Assembly (NCBI GenBank): GCA_037178675.1 | Contig: JAYMGJ010000385.1 | Coordinates: forward strand, 1-64,000 | Length of the DNA stretch: 64,000 nt | DNA from: Scleroderma bovista | Lineage: Eukaryota; Basidiomycota; Agaricomycetes; Boletales; Sclerodermataceae | Reading direction: 5' to 3' | In this document: piece after piece, positions 34,311 to 44,755 of the stretch | Layout: every line of letters starts with the position of its first letter | How positions within the stretch are numbered: the stretch's first letter is position 1 | The notes under the pieces: model-generated | Database searches by the model: none | Seen by the model: only the letters and a program-made list of their open reading frames with translations | Told to the model about the DNA's origin: nothing | Translations under genes and position numbers: made by a program

Positions 34311-35096
34311 ATGCCAGACTCGTCGCTGCACTTCGCGAACCTGAATGAATCTAACTATGCTGAATGGTCATTGTATATGCGATCTACCTTGATTAAGAAA
34401 GGATTATGGAAAGTTGTTGAGGGTTCAGAGACTCGCCCACTTGGCTCACCCAATTCCAAAGTTGTCAAAGCATTTGAGCGCCGCCAAGCCAAAGCTCATG
34501 CTGAGATCGTCCTCTGCCTCGAACCGTCGCAGCTGCCGCACGCACACTCCACCAACCCCCATGTCCTTTGGGAAGAGCTCCAGCGCATGCATCGTGCCCA
34601 GGGCTTCGCCACGCGCATGACCTTTCATCGAAGGTTTAACACAATGACTAAGCGTGCTGACCAATCGATGGGCAGTTGGATAGCTGATGTCCAGCAAGCC
34701 ACATTCCGCCTGAAAGAAGTTGGATATATTGCTATGGATGAGGACAAAATACTCGTCCTTACTCAAGGCCTCCCCCCATCCTATGATCCATTCATTATCT
34801 CCCTCGATGCCGCCATTGCTAATGGTACTACTGCTGATAATGCATCCATCTCACTTGAGGTAGTCAAGGCATGCTTACTAAATGAAGAATCACGTCAGCG
34901 CACCACCCAACCGGTAACGAACCCTGACCCAGCTGTCGCCCTTGCTGTTGCTTCGAAGCCGCGCCGCCCGCTCGAGCAGATCACCTGCTTCCACTGCGGA
35001 GAAAAAGGTCATTACCAGATCAATTGCCCGAAACGAGAAGTGGAAGAGAAGGGCACTGCCACCGCCATCTTCGAAGAAGATGAACAGTCTTGGTGA
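34311..35096 (+). CDS. Gag of the gag-only copia-type element (261 aa)
   Basis: The start is chosen at ATG 34311 ('MPDSSLHFANLNESNYAEW'), because this matches the usual start of copia Gag; the frame is open further upstream without Gag similarity. The UBN2/Gag-polypeptide block includes 'WSLYMRSTLIKKGLWKVVEG', 'HVLWEELQRMHRAQG' and 'LTQGLPPSYDPFI'. A CCHC zinc knuckle follows, 'CFHCGEKGHYQINC', near residue 225, with an acidic C-terminus and stop at 35094-35096. It packages RNA of the element. No pol follows before the 3' LTR at 35176. The frame is intact. Confidence 0.9.
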   Translation: MPDSSLHFANLNESNYAEWSLYMRSTLIKKGLWKVVEGSETRPLGSPNSKVVKAFERRQAKAHAEIVLCLEPSQLPHAHSTNPHVLWEELQRMHRAQGFATRMTFHRRFNTMTKRADQSMGSWIADVQQATFRLKEVGYIAMDEDKILVLTQGLPPSYDPFIISLDAAIANGTTADNASISLEVVKACLLNEESRQRTTQPVTNPDPAVALAVASKPRRPLEQITCFHCGEKGHYQINCPKREVEEKGTATAIFEEDEQSW

Positions 35097-35175
35097 AGTT
35101 GTGGGACATTTTCTCCTTTTCCTCTTGTCTCCCTGTTCCTTTCGTATTTACTGTCTTGTTTCGTTTGTGGGAGAG

Positions 35176-35365
35176 TGTCAGAATATATGGCCGCTACGTG
35201 GCAAACTTACAAGACTAATTACATTTATTAGTTTTGATATATTAGCCCTACCTACAAGATAAATAGCTCGTAGTCGTACCCTGTATACTTATCGTGTTTG
35301 GACCTGGTTCACACCCATCCACCCATTGTGGTCACCCCGATCAACTCAGCGCGCGAATTCTAACA
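35176..35365 (+). repeat. 3' LTR of the gag-only element (190 bp)
   Basis: It starts TGTCAGAATATATGG after the purine tract GTGGGAGAG and ends TTCTAACA. CTCAG follows at 35366-35370, matching 26860-26864. Confidence 0.95.
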
Positions 35366-35370
35366 CTCAG

Positions 35371-37378
35371 ATGCTCGACGGCCATTTGTGCTTGCTATTT
35401 CTGGCCTTCGGTTGGGAGTTCTGCAGCTGTATGCAGGGCGGTTGATGCCAGGTATGTCCCTTCGCGCCCTAGACTCGAGTGCTTGGAGCATTCTGACCAG
35501 TAGCTTCTTTTTAGTGAATATTTCGCGCGGTGTGCAATTACTGGCGATCAAGGGCGTAGGTGCCCGATTCAGGGTATGGGCAGCATGCAGGAGGATGTCT
35601 CCTTAGTGCCCGCTGATCCAATCAGTGTCTGTCAACATCACTTGGGCAGTTTCAAGTAGTCTGCTGGCTGTCTGTGCAGCCGCACTCTTGATTCCAGGTG
35701 TGTGCTCATTTACTGCTTCACAACTGATTCCTTTCATGTTTAGGTAGGCTTGTAGGGTGTCGAAAGTCCCGTCGCCAGTATCAGCCATGTGGAAGTGAGT
35801 AGCACGCTCGCCTGTTATGGTTTCGGCACGATCAAGATACTCTTGGGTAAATTTTAATATTTCTCCTTTAGACTTCATGAGCCTGATTACGACATGATGG
35901 GAATAGGTGTCAACAAAGGTGGTGAAGTAGTAGTCGCCCGTCCGCGTTGCTGTATCAACAGGGCCACAAACGTTCAAGTACGTTGTGTGCAGTGGGCATG
36001 GATCTTCAGATTGCGGAGGTGCCTTCTTGGCATAGGTTGCCTCATCGAGGCGTCGTGCCATGGAGAGTATGTATAGTGCATCCTTTTTATATGCGGTTCC
36101 GATTGTCTCTTGACCGTTTGTAATCTGGCAGGATCGCGCGCCAAAAATAACTTGAAGGTTGTGCCTAGCAAGACACAAGACAGACAATAAATTCTTGTCC
36201 AAAACTGGGACATGGCAGACGTCACGGAGGGTTAAGACCCTTCGGCGACCGTCTCCAATATATACCAATAGACGAATGTCCCCAGTTCCTGTCGCAGGGA
36301 TGGTTCTGCCGTCGCCAAGACCAATGAGCTGGGGAGGCCACAATGGCCGATATGAATCGAATAAATCACGTTCCGAGCACATGTGTGTGGACGTGCCAGA
36401 ATCAACGATCCAGTCCCTTTGAGTAGGGGTGCTGGCTAGTCGTTGTGCCATAAACAGACACAGCGGAGGTGAGTGGGTTAGTCCTGCTTTCGCGACATGA
36501 GCCGCTAACTCCTTTTTCTCATCTGTTTTTTCTTTCGACGCATCATCTTTCACCTTCGAGCATTCGGCGGCCTTCTTCCAACACTCATCCTCGGTATGGC
36601 CATTTCTCGAGCAGTAAGTGCATGACTTCTTTCCTTTATCCTCCTTAACCCCCTTTTCCTTTCCCTTCCCTTTAGGTCATCCTGTCGTCTTCGCGGCAAG
36701 AGCCGAAAGGGTAGAAGAAACCTTTCTCGACTTCTCTTCGATCAGGACTTGATTTATTACAGTGTCCGTCGTAAGTTTGTCATCGGCGGCCATTAAAATG
36801 GTCCGCAGGGTGGAGTATGAAGGTGGGAGCGAGATTACCATAGCTATTGCGATAAGGGAGTCTTCAAGCGGCTGGCCAAGGGTTTTTAATACATTGGCCT
36901 TTTGCCGCATGGAGTTTAACTGGGTCTCCATAGACTCGTCATCAGAGAGCGTGCTGTGGAAGAGCTCGCTTATAAGGTAGGCGATGGACTGTTTCCCTTT
37001 CCCCCCGTAACGTGCACTCAACTTCATCCAGGCTTCTGCAGACGTAGTCGTGTACAGCACCCCACCAAGGGGCTCGTCCTTCAAGGTGAGAGTAATTTGG
37101 GCATGGGCTTCTCGATCCTTCGAGAGCCACTCTTCGCTTTCGATCGGGTGAGTTGTCTCATCTGGCTGGGCTTCATCTCCACTAACAATATTCCATAGGC
37201 CTTGGACACCTAGAACCATTCGGACACGAAACTTCCACATCTGGAAGTTCGTTCCGTCGTTTTCCAGTGAAGGCACGTCGTACAAACAACTTGAACCCAC
37301 AGATTTGACTGCTGCCGATGCAGCTACAGTCAAAGACTTCATTTTCCTGGCCGTTGAAGCTGAGGATGGGCCAGACAT
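35371..37378 (-). pseudogene. copia gag-protease-integrase fragment
   Basis: From ATG 37378 the Gag reads 'MSGPSSASTARKMKS', '...GTNFQMWKFRVRMVLG' and 'SLPPSYSTLRTILM'. A TAA at 36677-36679 interrupts; in the same frame the zinc knuckle 'CTYCSRNGHTEDEC' follows, then the protease motif 'DWIVDSGTSTHMC' and the GAG pre-integrase region. The integrase core has 'FTTFVDTYSHHVVIRL' and 'ADTGDGTFDTL', but the usual catalytic 'GVAERAN' is degenerate ('SAAAQTAS', Glu lost). A TAA at 35603-35605 precedes a last recognisable integrase piece, 'HTLNRAPTPLIASNCTPREI', which ends at the CTCAG insertion point of the gag-only element. It is inactive. No RT follows on either side. Confidence 0.85.
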
Positions 37379-37420
37379 GTTTCGTGGCTGTTGCTTGTCT
37401 AGTTATATTCAAAGTTTCAA

Positions 37421-38035
37421 TATGGAAGAACACACCACTTCTTCCTGAACATGTCCATACCAGTTCATCTTCTCCAGAATGGCGTGGTCACTGTTTTTCT
37501 GCAAAGAATACATGAACTGCCTGAATCAGATGCCGACATATTGCAATGTCAGGGACAGTCTGCATGCAACAATTGCTTCAGAATCCATCAATGCAGGATC
37601 AGGATTGAAGTTGAATATTTATAATAGAATCTCCCATATTCCCACGTGCCACTGGACCATTGTTCATGGAACAATGATCATGGTACCATTAAGAGTTAGT
37701 TATTCCCACGGACACAAAATTACTACCACATTGCTTTCATTCAAATCTGATTGGTTTATCATTCAGTGTTCCAATCTGAATTAGATATATCAGTGCAGCA
37801 GTGGCCACCTGTGATCAGCATATAGGTTGTTCCTTGGCATGGCCACATTCTATTTTCGGAATTGGTAGGATATTTGGAAGTTTTTGTTATTTCTATTTAT
37901 TTTCAATTGATGTCTGATTTAGAAAATTGGTGACCAATTCCTGCCATATTCTGATTGCCACGGTATGGGCTCCTGGGATAGGTCAATACATATTGGCATA
38001 TCTTCCTTTCTTTTCTCCTCAGTTCAATCCCCTCC
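37421..38035. promoter_or_regulatory. upstream region of the TET/JBP gene
   Basis: No coding motif is recognisable. A CT-rich stretch (37996-38030, TCTTCCTTTCTTTTCTCCTC) immediately precedes the TET/JBP start, typical of basidiomycete promoters. The right edge of the copia insertion lies near 37400-37420. Confidence 0.4.
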
Positions 38036-39296
38036 ATGGCTAATCCTGTGTCATATCCGACCAACTATGAGCTTTCTCAACGTGTTGCTGGATACATGCA
38101 ATGGCACTTCTGTTCCTTGGCATTCCTGGACTCACTCCCCGCGGCACCTCCCATTCCTCTTGATCTCCCTGTTGACCTTTCAGTTGGGATGCATCAAATG
38201 GTGGCCACTTTGGTCACTGCATATCAAAATCATGGTATGTATTTCCAATATCTATTTGGCAAGGTACCTATGTATTTCCAGTTGAATCTGGTGTGGACCT
38301 CTTGAGACTGGTGGAGGCATTGGCAGCAATGGAGCCTGGTACCAATATGGATAGGGAACAGTCCTTTCTTTCCAAGTTCACTCCAACGCTCTCTGGTGTC
38401 CTGGATGAACCCTCTATTATTTTGGGGGAGGGTGGGACCGTAGCACTCTGGTATCTCCCTGGTGCCCTGGCAGGCCCAACACATGTATGCCCCAATACTG
38501 CCTATTTTCGACCATGTTCATTAATAAATTCAGGCAAATATTCTGCAGGCTTTAAGTCCGCTTTGTACACAACTGGCCAGCAGTATAACTGGGCAGACCT
38601 GGCGAACAGAACCGCAGTATTTTAATAGGAAGATAGGCAAGTGACTGGGTGTCTGGAGTTATCTCCTGCAAGGCACCAGATGGGTCATTATGTGGGTATA
38701 TATCTATTATCGGGTGCACCTACTCATCATTCCATATTCAGCATGAGAATGCCTCTATATCAGCGGACCTTAACACACCTGTGGGATTTCAGTGGCTGCA
38801 AGATATGATATATCCTTCTGCCATTGTATCGGGTGTGTTGTCAATTATGCATCCACAGCTCTATGAGGACGGTATGCGAGGAATGAGTACATTGGAGGAT
38901 TGGTCTTCTATGTATGACCCAGTAATGAACCGCACCCTATCCCTCTGGCCTACTGCATTCACCAATATTTCCCTTATCGCCAATCGGTCGACCCCACTTC
39001 ACTGTGACCCCCAGTCACATGCCAGCTGGTACAACATCATCGTCAATGTTGGGGAATACACCAATTGTGTAATGGCCGTCCCCACCCTCGGAATCGAGCT
39101 AGTCTATAAGCCAGGTACCACGGTTGCATTCTCTGGGAGGCTCCTCTGGCATGGGGTCAATGCTGTTGAAGGAAACCAGTATTGTTTGACTTACTATATG
39201 AGGGATAATATCCATCAGTGGGCACATGTTCCACGGTGTGCCAACTGGATGAGGATCAATGGTGTGGAGCATTTGTTGAGGGCTACTGTAGTGTAA
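38036..39296 (+). pseudogene. TET/JBP-family 2-oxoglutarate/Fe(II) dioxygenase (5-methylcytosine oxidase), one frameshift
   Basis: The start is chosen at ATG 38036 ('MANPVSYPTNYELSQRVAGY'). Introns at 38235-38281, 38485-38533 and 38692-38741 are 47-50 nt. The N-terminal helical region is followed by 'ALWYLPGALAGP' and 'WRTEPQYFN'. The double-stranded beta-helix in exon 4 carries the iron ligands in 'NRSTPLHCDPQSHASWY' (HxD) and 'VAFSGRLLWHGVN' (distal His), and the 2-oxoglutarate Arg in 'CLTYYMRDNIHQW'. All catalytic residues are present. A one-base frame change is needed near 38625-38640, between 'YFNRKIG' and 'VTGCLELSPAR', so this copy is probably broken unless a minor splice variant solves it. 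The family oxidises 5-methylcytosine; in basidiomycetes it is expanded and linked to KDZ transposons, as here. Confidence 0.9.
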
Positions 39297-40224
39297 ATAC
39301 ATGAAGGTACTTGTAGAAATATGATTGTCATAGAAAAATTACTAAAAAATCTTAAAATATGGTTGCAACTTACTTAGTGACTTATCTTGTGCTCTGGCTG
39401 TCTGGAAGTGAGCCATTCTGCCGTGGCTGCTTTGAGGCAACATCTCCTGAGCATTCATTAACTTACCCATCTGCATATTTGGGTTCATCAATAGTGTCCC
39501 CAGGACCTTTATAGATAAATCATTATTGTACCATAGCTTAGGCACCAATCCCATGCCGTGGCTTGGTCTTAAACCAGATTCCAGCCCACCCCTCATTCCT
39601 GGGATTGCAAGATATGGGCTCATCTCTATTAGACAGTAAATTTAATATCAGCCCACCTATTATACTTGAAGCTGCAAACTATAGGCCCTCTTGTATGGTA
39701 GGGGACAGTATATTTGTCGCCTACCCATGACACACGGGATTGTGGAATTACATTTGGGCTTACTTGTATCCCATTGCAACAATCAGTTTTCAGCCCACTG
39801 GTACTACTCTGCGTTAATGTATGCGGGCTCACCTGTTTTTTAGGGGACACAATTATTTTGGCTGACCCGATATACATGGGACCATATAAAAACAGCCCAT
39901 TGGTGTCATATGGGATGATTAAATTTTGAATGGGCTCACCTGTATCCAATTGGAACAATGAATTCTCAGCCCACTCGTGCTACCTGTGTCAATGTATGTG
40001 GGCTCACGTGTTTTTCAGGGGACAGCATTCCCTCGGCTGACCCATGTCACATGGTACCATACAATAACAGCCCTATCATACACCATGTGGACATGCATAT
40101 CACAGCCCACTCGTGCTACACGACAGCAAAGAATATGTGCCTGCCAAAACTGTAGGGGACAGTGGTATGTGGGCTGACCTATAGCATAGGGACAGTATAT
40201 ACACAGCCCACCCATGTTATACGG
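39297..40224. repeat. right subterminal repeats of the giant KDZ element, part 1
   Basis: Units of about 176 bp contain GGGCT(C/T)AC(C/T)TGTATC, CAGCCCACT and AGGGGACA words. Starts lie at 39756 and 39932, and a further unit resumes at 42545 after LTR copy C. The sequence on the two sides of copy C rejoins as a normal unit (TTATACGG then GATGATTAAATT), so the array was continuous. No gene. Confidence 0.75.
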
Positions 40225-42523
40225 TGTGCGCCTAAGTGAGGGAAGAGGTCAGAACAACCAACAACCAACACCAAATGACAGCAAAATGCGAGTGGTGGTC
40301 TTCCTTTGCGTTTCTGGTATTTAATCTCCACAGGGGAATGTGCTGCACACCTTCAGGCAGGATGCAGGAGGGAAGGGAAGGGCTTCTGATGGGGATGGAA
40401 TGCGACTGGGGATGGTATTGACTCCTCTTCAGCCTACCACAGTGGTTAGGAAGAGTCCTGGGATTGAAGAGCGATGATAGATTGATGATAGGGGTGTAAT
40501 AGCAGTGATGGAGCAGAGGGGAAGCAAGGGGACAGTTCCTGCTTCAAAAATGCGATGGACAGTGATGGGATGGAGTGGACAGAGATGCTAGACTGTGCTT
40601 CAGCCTAGAGAAATGATCAGATACAAGATATATCTGATAAACAGCAATATAGGAGCTTTAGGCCAGCACTGAGTGACCTACAAGTCCAAAGACAGAGAGG
40701 GAGTGTGAATGTGGTCGCTTGATTGAGGGGGAAGCAGACACTTCCTTGCAGCCTTTGGCTGCTGGTTTATATACAGGAGGGGCTGTGGCCCTGTAAGCAC
40801 AAATGACTAAGTGCTTGGTAAGAGATTGGTAAGAAATTGGTAAGCGATTGATAAGCAGTGTAATCAGGCTGAGTCATCGATGGGGAGAGCCTGAACAAGC
40901 TGCTGAGCCAAGGGAAAGAGCAAAAACATAGGTAAAAAGGGGTGCACAACCAAGAATATGGAAAAATCATTGCATGGGGCCCAAAAGAGAGGGGGGGAAA
41001 GCATGGGATGAGTAGATCGAAGCTAAATGAGCATATGCGATGACATAATGCATATGAATCATAGGGGCATGAGTCATGAATTGATAAGCAGCATGATAAG
41101 CATGATTTGAAGGATGATTGGTAAGTGATTGGTAAGGGGAGTAATGGGGATTAGAAATGCCAAGAGGGGATGAATAATGCGCAGCAGAGTGAGTCAGAGT
41201 GAGCCAGAGTGACTCTGTGTGACTCAGACAGAAGGGAAGCACAACCTGTGATTGATTGAACTTTAGATCTGGAGATGAGCTTCTGAAGCAGTGCCACTGA
41301 TTGGAGTGGCTGGGGGATAATAAAAGAATTGATCCGACCAGCAGAGCAGTGTCAGGGGGCCTGGAATGACAAGTAGAGTCACAGCTGGTCACAGAGTGTC
41401 ACAAATCCCTTGGATTGAGCTTCTGTAGAGCAAAAATGCGAAATTTGGTGCTCCCGAAGTGCAGTCTTCCCTTGAGCAGTAAGGGGAAGGTTCTGTACTC
41501 TATTAGGGCTCCTAAGAAGGGTTCTAGAGCACTGTTTCATTCGTGTTTGTTGCGGGATAGCAGGGAAGTGAAACGTGAATAGCGGATTCAACGTGTCCAG
41601 GGAAGCGAGATGAATGATAGAGGGAGATGGATGTGACAGGACTCTGGGATGAAAGAATTATATGCAGAGGACTCAGGAGACACAGAGACGACCAGGTATG
41701 AGTTTTCAAGTCTAACAATAGACTTGAGATGACCAAAGTATGTGCACGACGCAGGACTGATGAGGAGAATCTGGGGGAGCAGGCTGGGAAGATATGTACC
41801 AGACAGTACACAGGAGCTCAGGGAGAGGCTGTCCCAAGAGCAGGACATAGTTGAGGTCTGCTGCAATAGCGGAGAAACGTTCCAGAGAAAATGCGGACTC
41901 CATAGTGAGTGATGAAGTGGGTGTCTGGATTGCAGGTGGAATATCTCCGTGGGAAATAAACAGATTTACGTCGGAACTTGACAGGCAGATAGACCACTGT
42001 CTAGGCTCCATGATGGTATAGTCACATGATTGATAGCTTCAAAAATGGCAGAGCTATTCAAAATATCGGAATGCCGGCACTGGGCGCCTAAATTTGACAT
42101 TTGGGCGCTAAAAATGATTCTTCCTTTTCTCCTTCGTTTCTCTATCGTTTGTTCTGCTTCTTTGGTTGTTCTGGTATGGGAGTTGGACTGCAGTAGGTTG
42201 CATTCTTCTCTCATACTGAAATGATCATCAATCCTTGGATTCTTCTGCTTCTTGGCGGTTCTTGTGCGAGGGATGACTGCCAGACGATGGCATTCATCTC
42301 TTGCTCCAGGATAGTCATTCTTGTGCAATAGATGGCTATGACGAGCTTGTATTCATTTTTCGCATAAGGATAGTCTTGACTTTGCATGATATGGATAGCG
42401 AGGGCTGTCTGTATCCCTCAAGTGGGGACAATCTTTCAACAGATCTTGGGTGCATTCTTCGCATTAGTTTCATTGGCTAACTTTCTCCATGTCCACAGTA
42501 CCAAACACGTTTGGTGCATGACA
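40225..42523 (-). repeat. long LTR family, copy C (2299 bp, reverse), TSD ACGG/ATGG
   Basis: It runs from TGTGCGCCTAAG to GTGCATGACA. The flanks are ACGG (40221-40224) and ATGG (42524-42527), differing by one CpG-type transition. The reverse-strand promoter layout TATATAAA and AATCAAG... (polyadenylation word altered) is as in copy A. The LTR-encoded frame is cut by a small deletion near 41770. Confidence 0.88.
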
Positions 42524-42527
42524 ATGG

Positions 42528-44386
42528 GATGATTAAATTATACATGGGCTCACCTGTATCACATTGGAACAAGCCACTATCAGCTCACTTGTACTACTCG
42601 GTGTCATTATATACAAGGCTCACCTGTTTGTTAGGGTACAGTAGTAATCTGGCTGACCTGTATCTATGGGTCCCTATAATAACTGCCCATCCATTTTACA
42701 TGGGGTGGTGTAATATCACCATCCCCCTATAAGAAGGATGATGGAATAATATATGGGCTTACATGGAGCTCATTGGCACAAATATTAGTGTGCTACTATG
42801 GAACATGGGCCCACCAAGCCTGCCTTTATTCCACCTGCAGTAATAAACTGTGGTGGGTAATCCATAGTTCTGGAACTGAATAGCCAACTAGTAGTGATAA
42901 ACCTGTGGTAGTAATTTGTTGTGATTAATTGAGATAGCCAAATGCCTGATGTTCAACCACTCCCAGTTTCCCGTGGTCTTCCTGTGGTGGCATTGATAAA
43001 GGAATTTCTTGTCTACTACTGAGAGTAAAGGCCAAGTAGGTTTTCCATCTCTGTTGGAATCCATAGTGGTTGGTGGTCAACCAACAGGAGGTAGTGGTTG
43101 TCACCCAGGGTTGGCAGTAAACCCGTGGTAGTGAAGCCAGTGCTGCTGACAGTGGTGGGATCACCCCTTATTGTATGTGCTGGTACTTCTCCTGCAGTAG
43201 ATCACTTGGTAAATATCCAACCTGCTGTAATCCATCTGTGGTAGTAGAGCCAGTACTGCTAGCCCATGCATTACCTTTGCATTCCAGTAAATCCATTAAT
43301 GCGCATTTGTAGTGAAAGTCATGGTGGTCAACCTGGTGGCTTCAACCTAGTAGGTTAACCTGCGGTATGTTAACCGCAGTATGTCAACCACAGTATGTCA
43401 TCCTGCTATCCACCCGGTAGGATAGCCCTTGACAGGTTTGGTTGGATCACCCCTTACTATATGTACTGTTACTGGTCTTCTCTACTCAACCAATTACCTA
43501 GTGAATTTATTAATGTACATTGGTAGTGAAAGCCATGGAGACTGGGTTGACCAGAAGTATCAGTCAACCCGCGGTAAGTCAACCTGCGGTAGGTGGTAGG
43601 TCATCCCCCTGTAATCCATCTGTAGTAGGACAGCCCTTGGCAGAGTTGGTTGGATCACCGCTTACTAAATGTACTGGTAGTGTCTTCTATGGCCAAACAA
43701 TTACCTTTGCACTTCAGTAAATCTATTAATGTACATTGGTAGTGAAAGCCATGGATTGAAGTTGACCTGGTTTATGGAGGTATTGAGTCAACCCATGGTA
43801 AGGAAACCCGAGGTAGGTAAACCCACAGCAAGTCAATTCTTGATAAGTCAACCCTTGGTTTGTCACCCTCTGTGATCCATGGTAGGTCAACCTTTGGCAG
43901 GGTTGGGTGGATCACCCCTTCCTAGACATACTGGTACTTGCCTTTTCTAGCCAACCCATTACCTTTGCATTCCAGTCAATCTATTAATGTTCATTGGTTG
44001 TTGTCAAAGCCATGGTAGTCAAACTAGTTGACCGGTGGTGAGTCAACCCACGGTAGGTCAACCCACAGTAGGTCTCCCTGCTTCAATCCATCAGGTAGAA
44101 CAGGCCCTGGCAGGGTTGGTTGGATCACCCCTTACTAGATGTATTGGTACTTGTCTTTGCTAGCTGACCCATTACCTTTGCATTACAGTAATCCTGGGCT
44201 GGTCCATTAATGTGCATGGGAGTAAAATCCTAGCTGGCCCATATGACATGGTGACAACACCAATATCCCCATCTATCACACCTCCTTAAACACCACCATA
44301 GCCCACCAAAATCACATGGTGACAATATTGGTGTGTGTAGCCCACCCGTGTTACATTGTAATAGTTAATGCTGGGCTTGTCCTCCA
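42528..44386. repeat. right subterminal repeats of the giant KDZ element, part 2
   Basis: Five degenerate units begin with GGATCACC(C/G)CTTA near 43158, 43444, 43652, 43909 and 44122 (spacing about 208-286 bp), each followed by CATTACCTTTGCATTCCAGT-like and ATTAATGTACATTGGTAGTG text. Between them lie clusters of GGTAGGTCAACC / CCGCGGTAAGTCAACC words. No gene. Such repeat fields could be transposase-binding regions. Confidence 0.75.
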
Positions 44387-44454
44387 CTGGCCCGTGACAC
44401 ACAGCTGATTTTCACCCTCATCTGACTGTGTTACACGTGACAAAGTAGGTGCAT
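44387..44454 (-). repeat. right inverted terminal arm of the giant KDZ element
   Basis: Partner of 5172-5238; it contains CTGGCCCGTGA, ATTTTCACCCTCA and AAGTAGGTGCAT. Confidence 0.6.
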
Positions 44455-44755
44455 TATGTGCAAAGAGCTGAGGGGATACTGACTGAGAGAGTCTGAGAGA
44501 GGGATAATTTCGTGCTATTTTGGGTCTCCTATCACTGGGCTGAGCCCAGGGGTTTAAATACATGGGGGGACACAGCATTGAAGTACAAAAAGAGAAGGGA
44601 ATAAGTAGAATTTGTCAAGGATTGGTAAGAGCTTTGTAAGGGGTTTGTAAGCAATCAGTAAGCAAGGCATAAGCAGGAATGAGTAAGCATAGGGAGCATG
44701 AATAAGCTGCTGAGTAAAGGAATGAGTAAGCTGCATAACAAGACTGATTGGTAAG
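44455..44755 (-). repeat. diverged relative of the long LTR promoter region
   Basis: TTTAAATACATGGGGGGAC followed by repeated TTGGTAAG/TTTGTAAG and GAGTAAGC words mirrors the promoter-proximal part of the reverse copies B and C (TATATACAGGAGGGG followed by TTGGTAAG repeats). Only this part is recognisable, and it abuts the gypsy LTR at 44756. Confidence 0.45.

Larger units (their letters stand above)
26865..35365 (+). mobile_element. gag-only (TR-GAG-like) copia-type LTR element, TSD CTCAG
   Basis: Two 190-bp LTRs begin TGTCAGAATATATGG and end GAATTCTAACA, with CTCAG on both outer flanks (26860-26864, 35366-35370). The 5' LTR is split at 26936/33933 by the second KDZ element; removing that insert gives exactly 190 bp. 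About six differences, nearly all transitions, separate the two LTRs (about 97% identity), so the insertion is fairly young. The 1.1-kb interior (34059-35175) encodes only Gag, with no protease, integrase or RT. It must rely on enzymes supplied by an autonomous copia element. Confidence 0.93.
25641..37420 (-). mobile_element. Ty1/copia element, minus strand, decayed and split
   Basis: The gag, protease and integrase pieces (35371-37378) and a 3' remnant ending in LTR-like DNA (25641-26864) lie on the minus strand on both sides of the gag-only element at 26865-35365. The CTCAG duplication around that insertion shows that the two halves were contiguous. The RT and most of RNase H are missing, so internal deletion preceded or followed the insertion. 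No clear 5' LTR is found right of 37378, and the outer boundaries are approximate. Confidence 0.65.
5172..44454. mobile_element. giant KDZ-type DNA transposon carrying TET/JBP and HMG-like genes, multiply invaded
   Basis: Inverted arms at 5172-5238 and 44387-44454 share ATGCACCTACTT, TGAGGGTGAAAAT and ACGGGCCAG in the same order and spacing. Between them lie six genes including a KDZ transposase (21008-24510), an HMG-like gene (17585-20580) and a TET/JBP dioxygenase (38036-39296), plus long subterminal repeat fields at the right end. After the nested elements are taken out, roughly 20 kb remain. Linkage of KDZ, TET/JBP and divergent HMG genes is established for basidiomycetes; that all six genes belong to one unit is my inference from the arms and from the continuity of genes and repeats across insertions. 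I could not find a convincing 8-bp target duplication next to the arms, so the exact ends are uncertain. TTACACGG (5192-5199) and TTACACGT (44431-44438) are alternative, imperfect candidates. Confidence 0.6.

Noticed and set aside
26645..35606. A plus-strand 'host gene' with a GT-AG intron (26697-26762) continuing across the gag-only element at CTCAG
   Set aside because: The minus strand of the same DNA continues the copia integrase ('HTLNRAPTPLIASNCTPREI' right of the insertion), so the plus frame is most likely a shadow.
5192..44438. TTACACGG/TTACACGT as the target duplication of the giant KDZ element
   Set aside because: The words lie inside the shared inverted arm (CACCTACTT is further out on both sides) and differ by one base, so they are more likely part of the arm.
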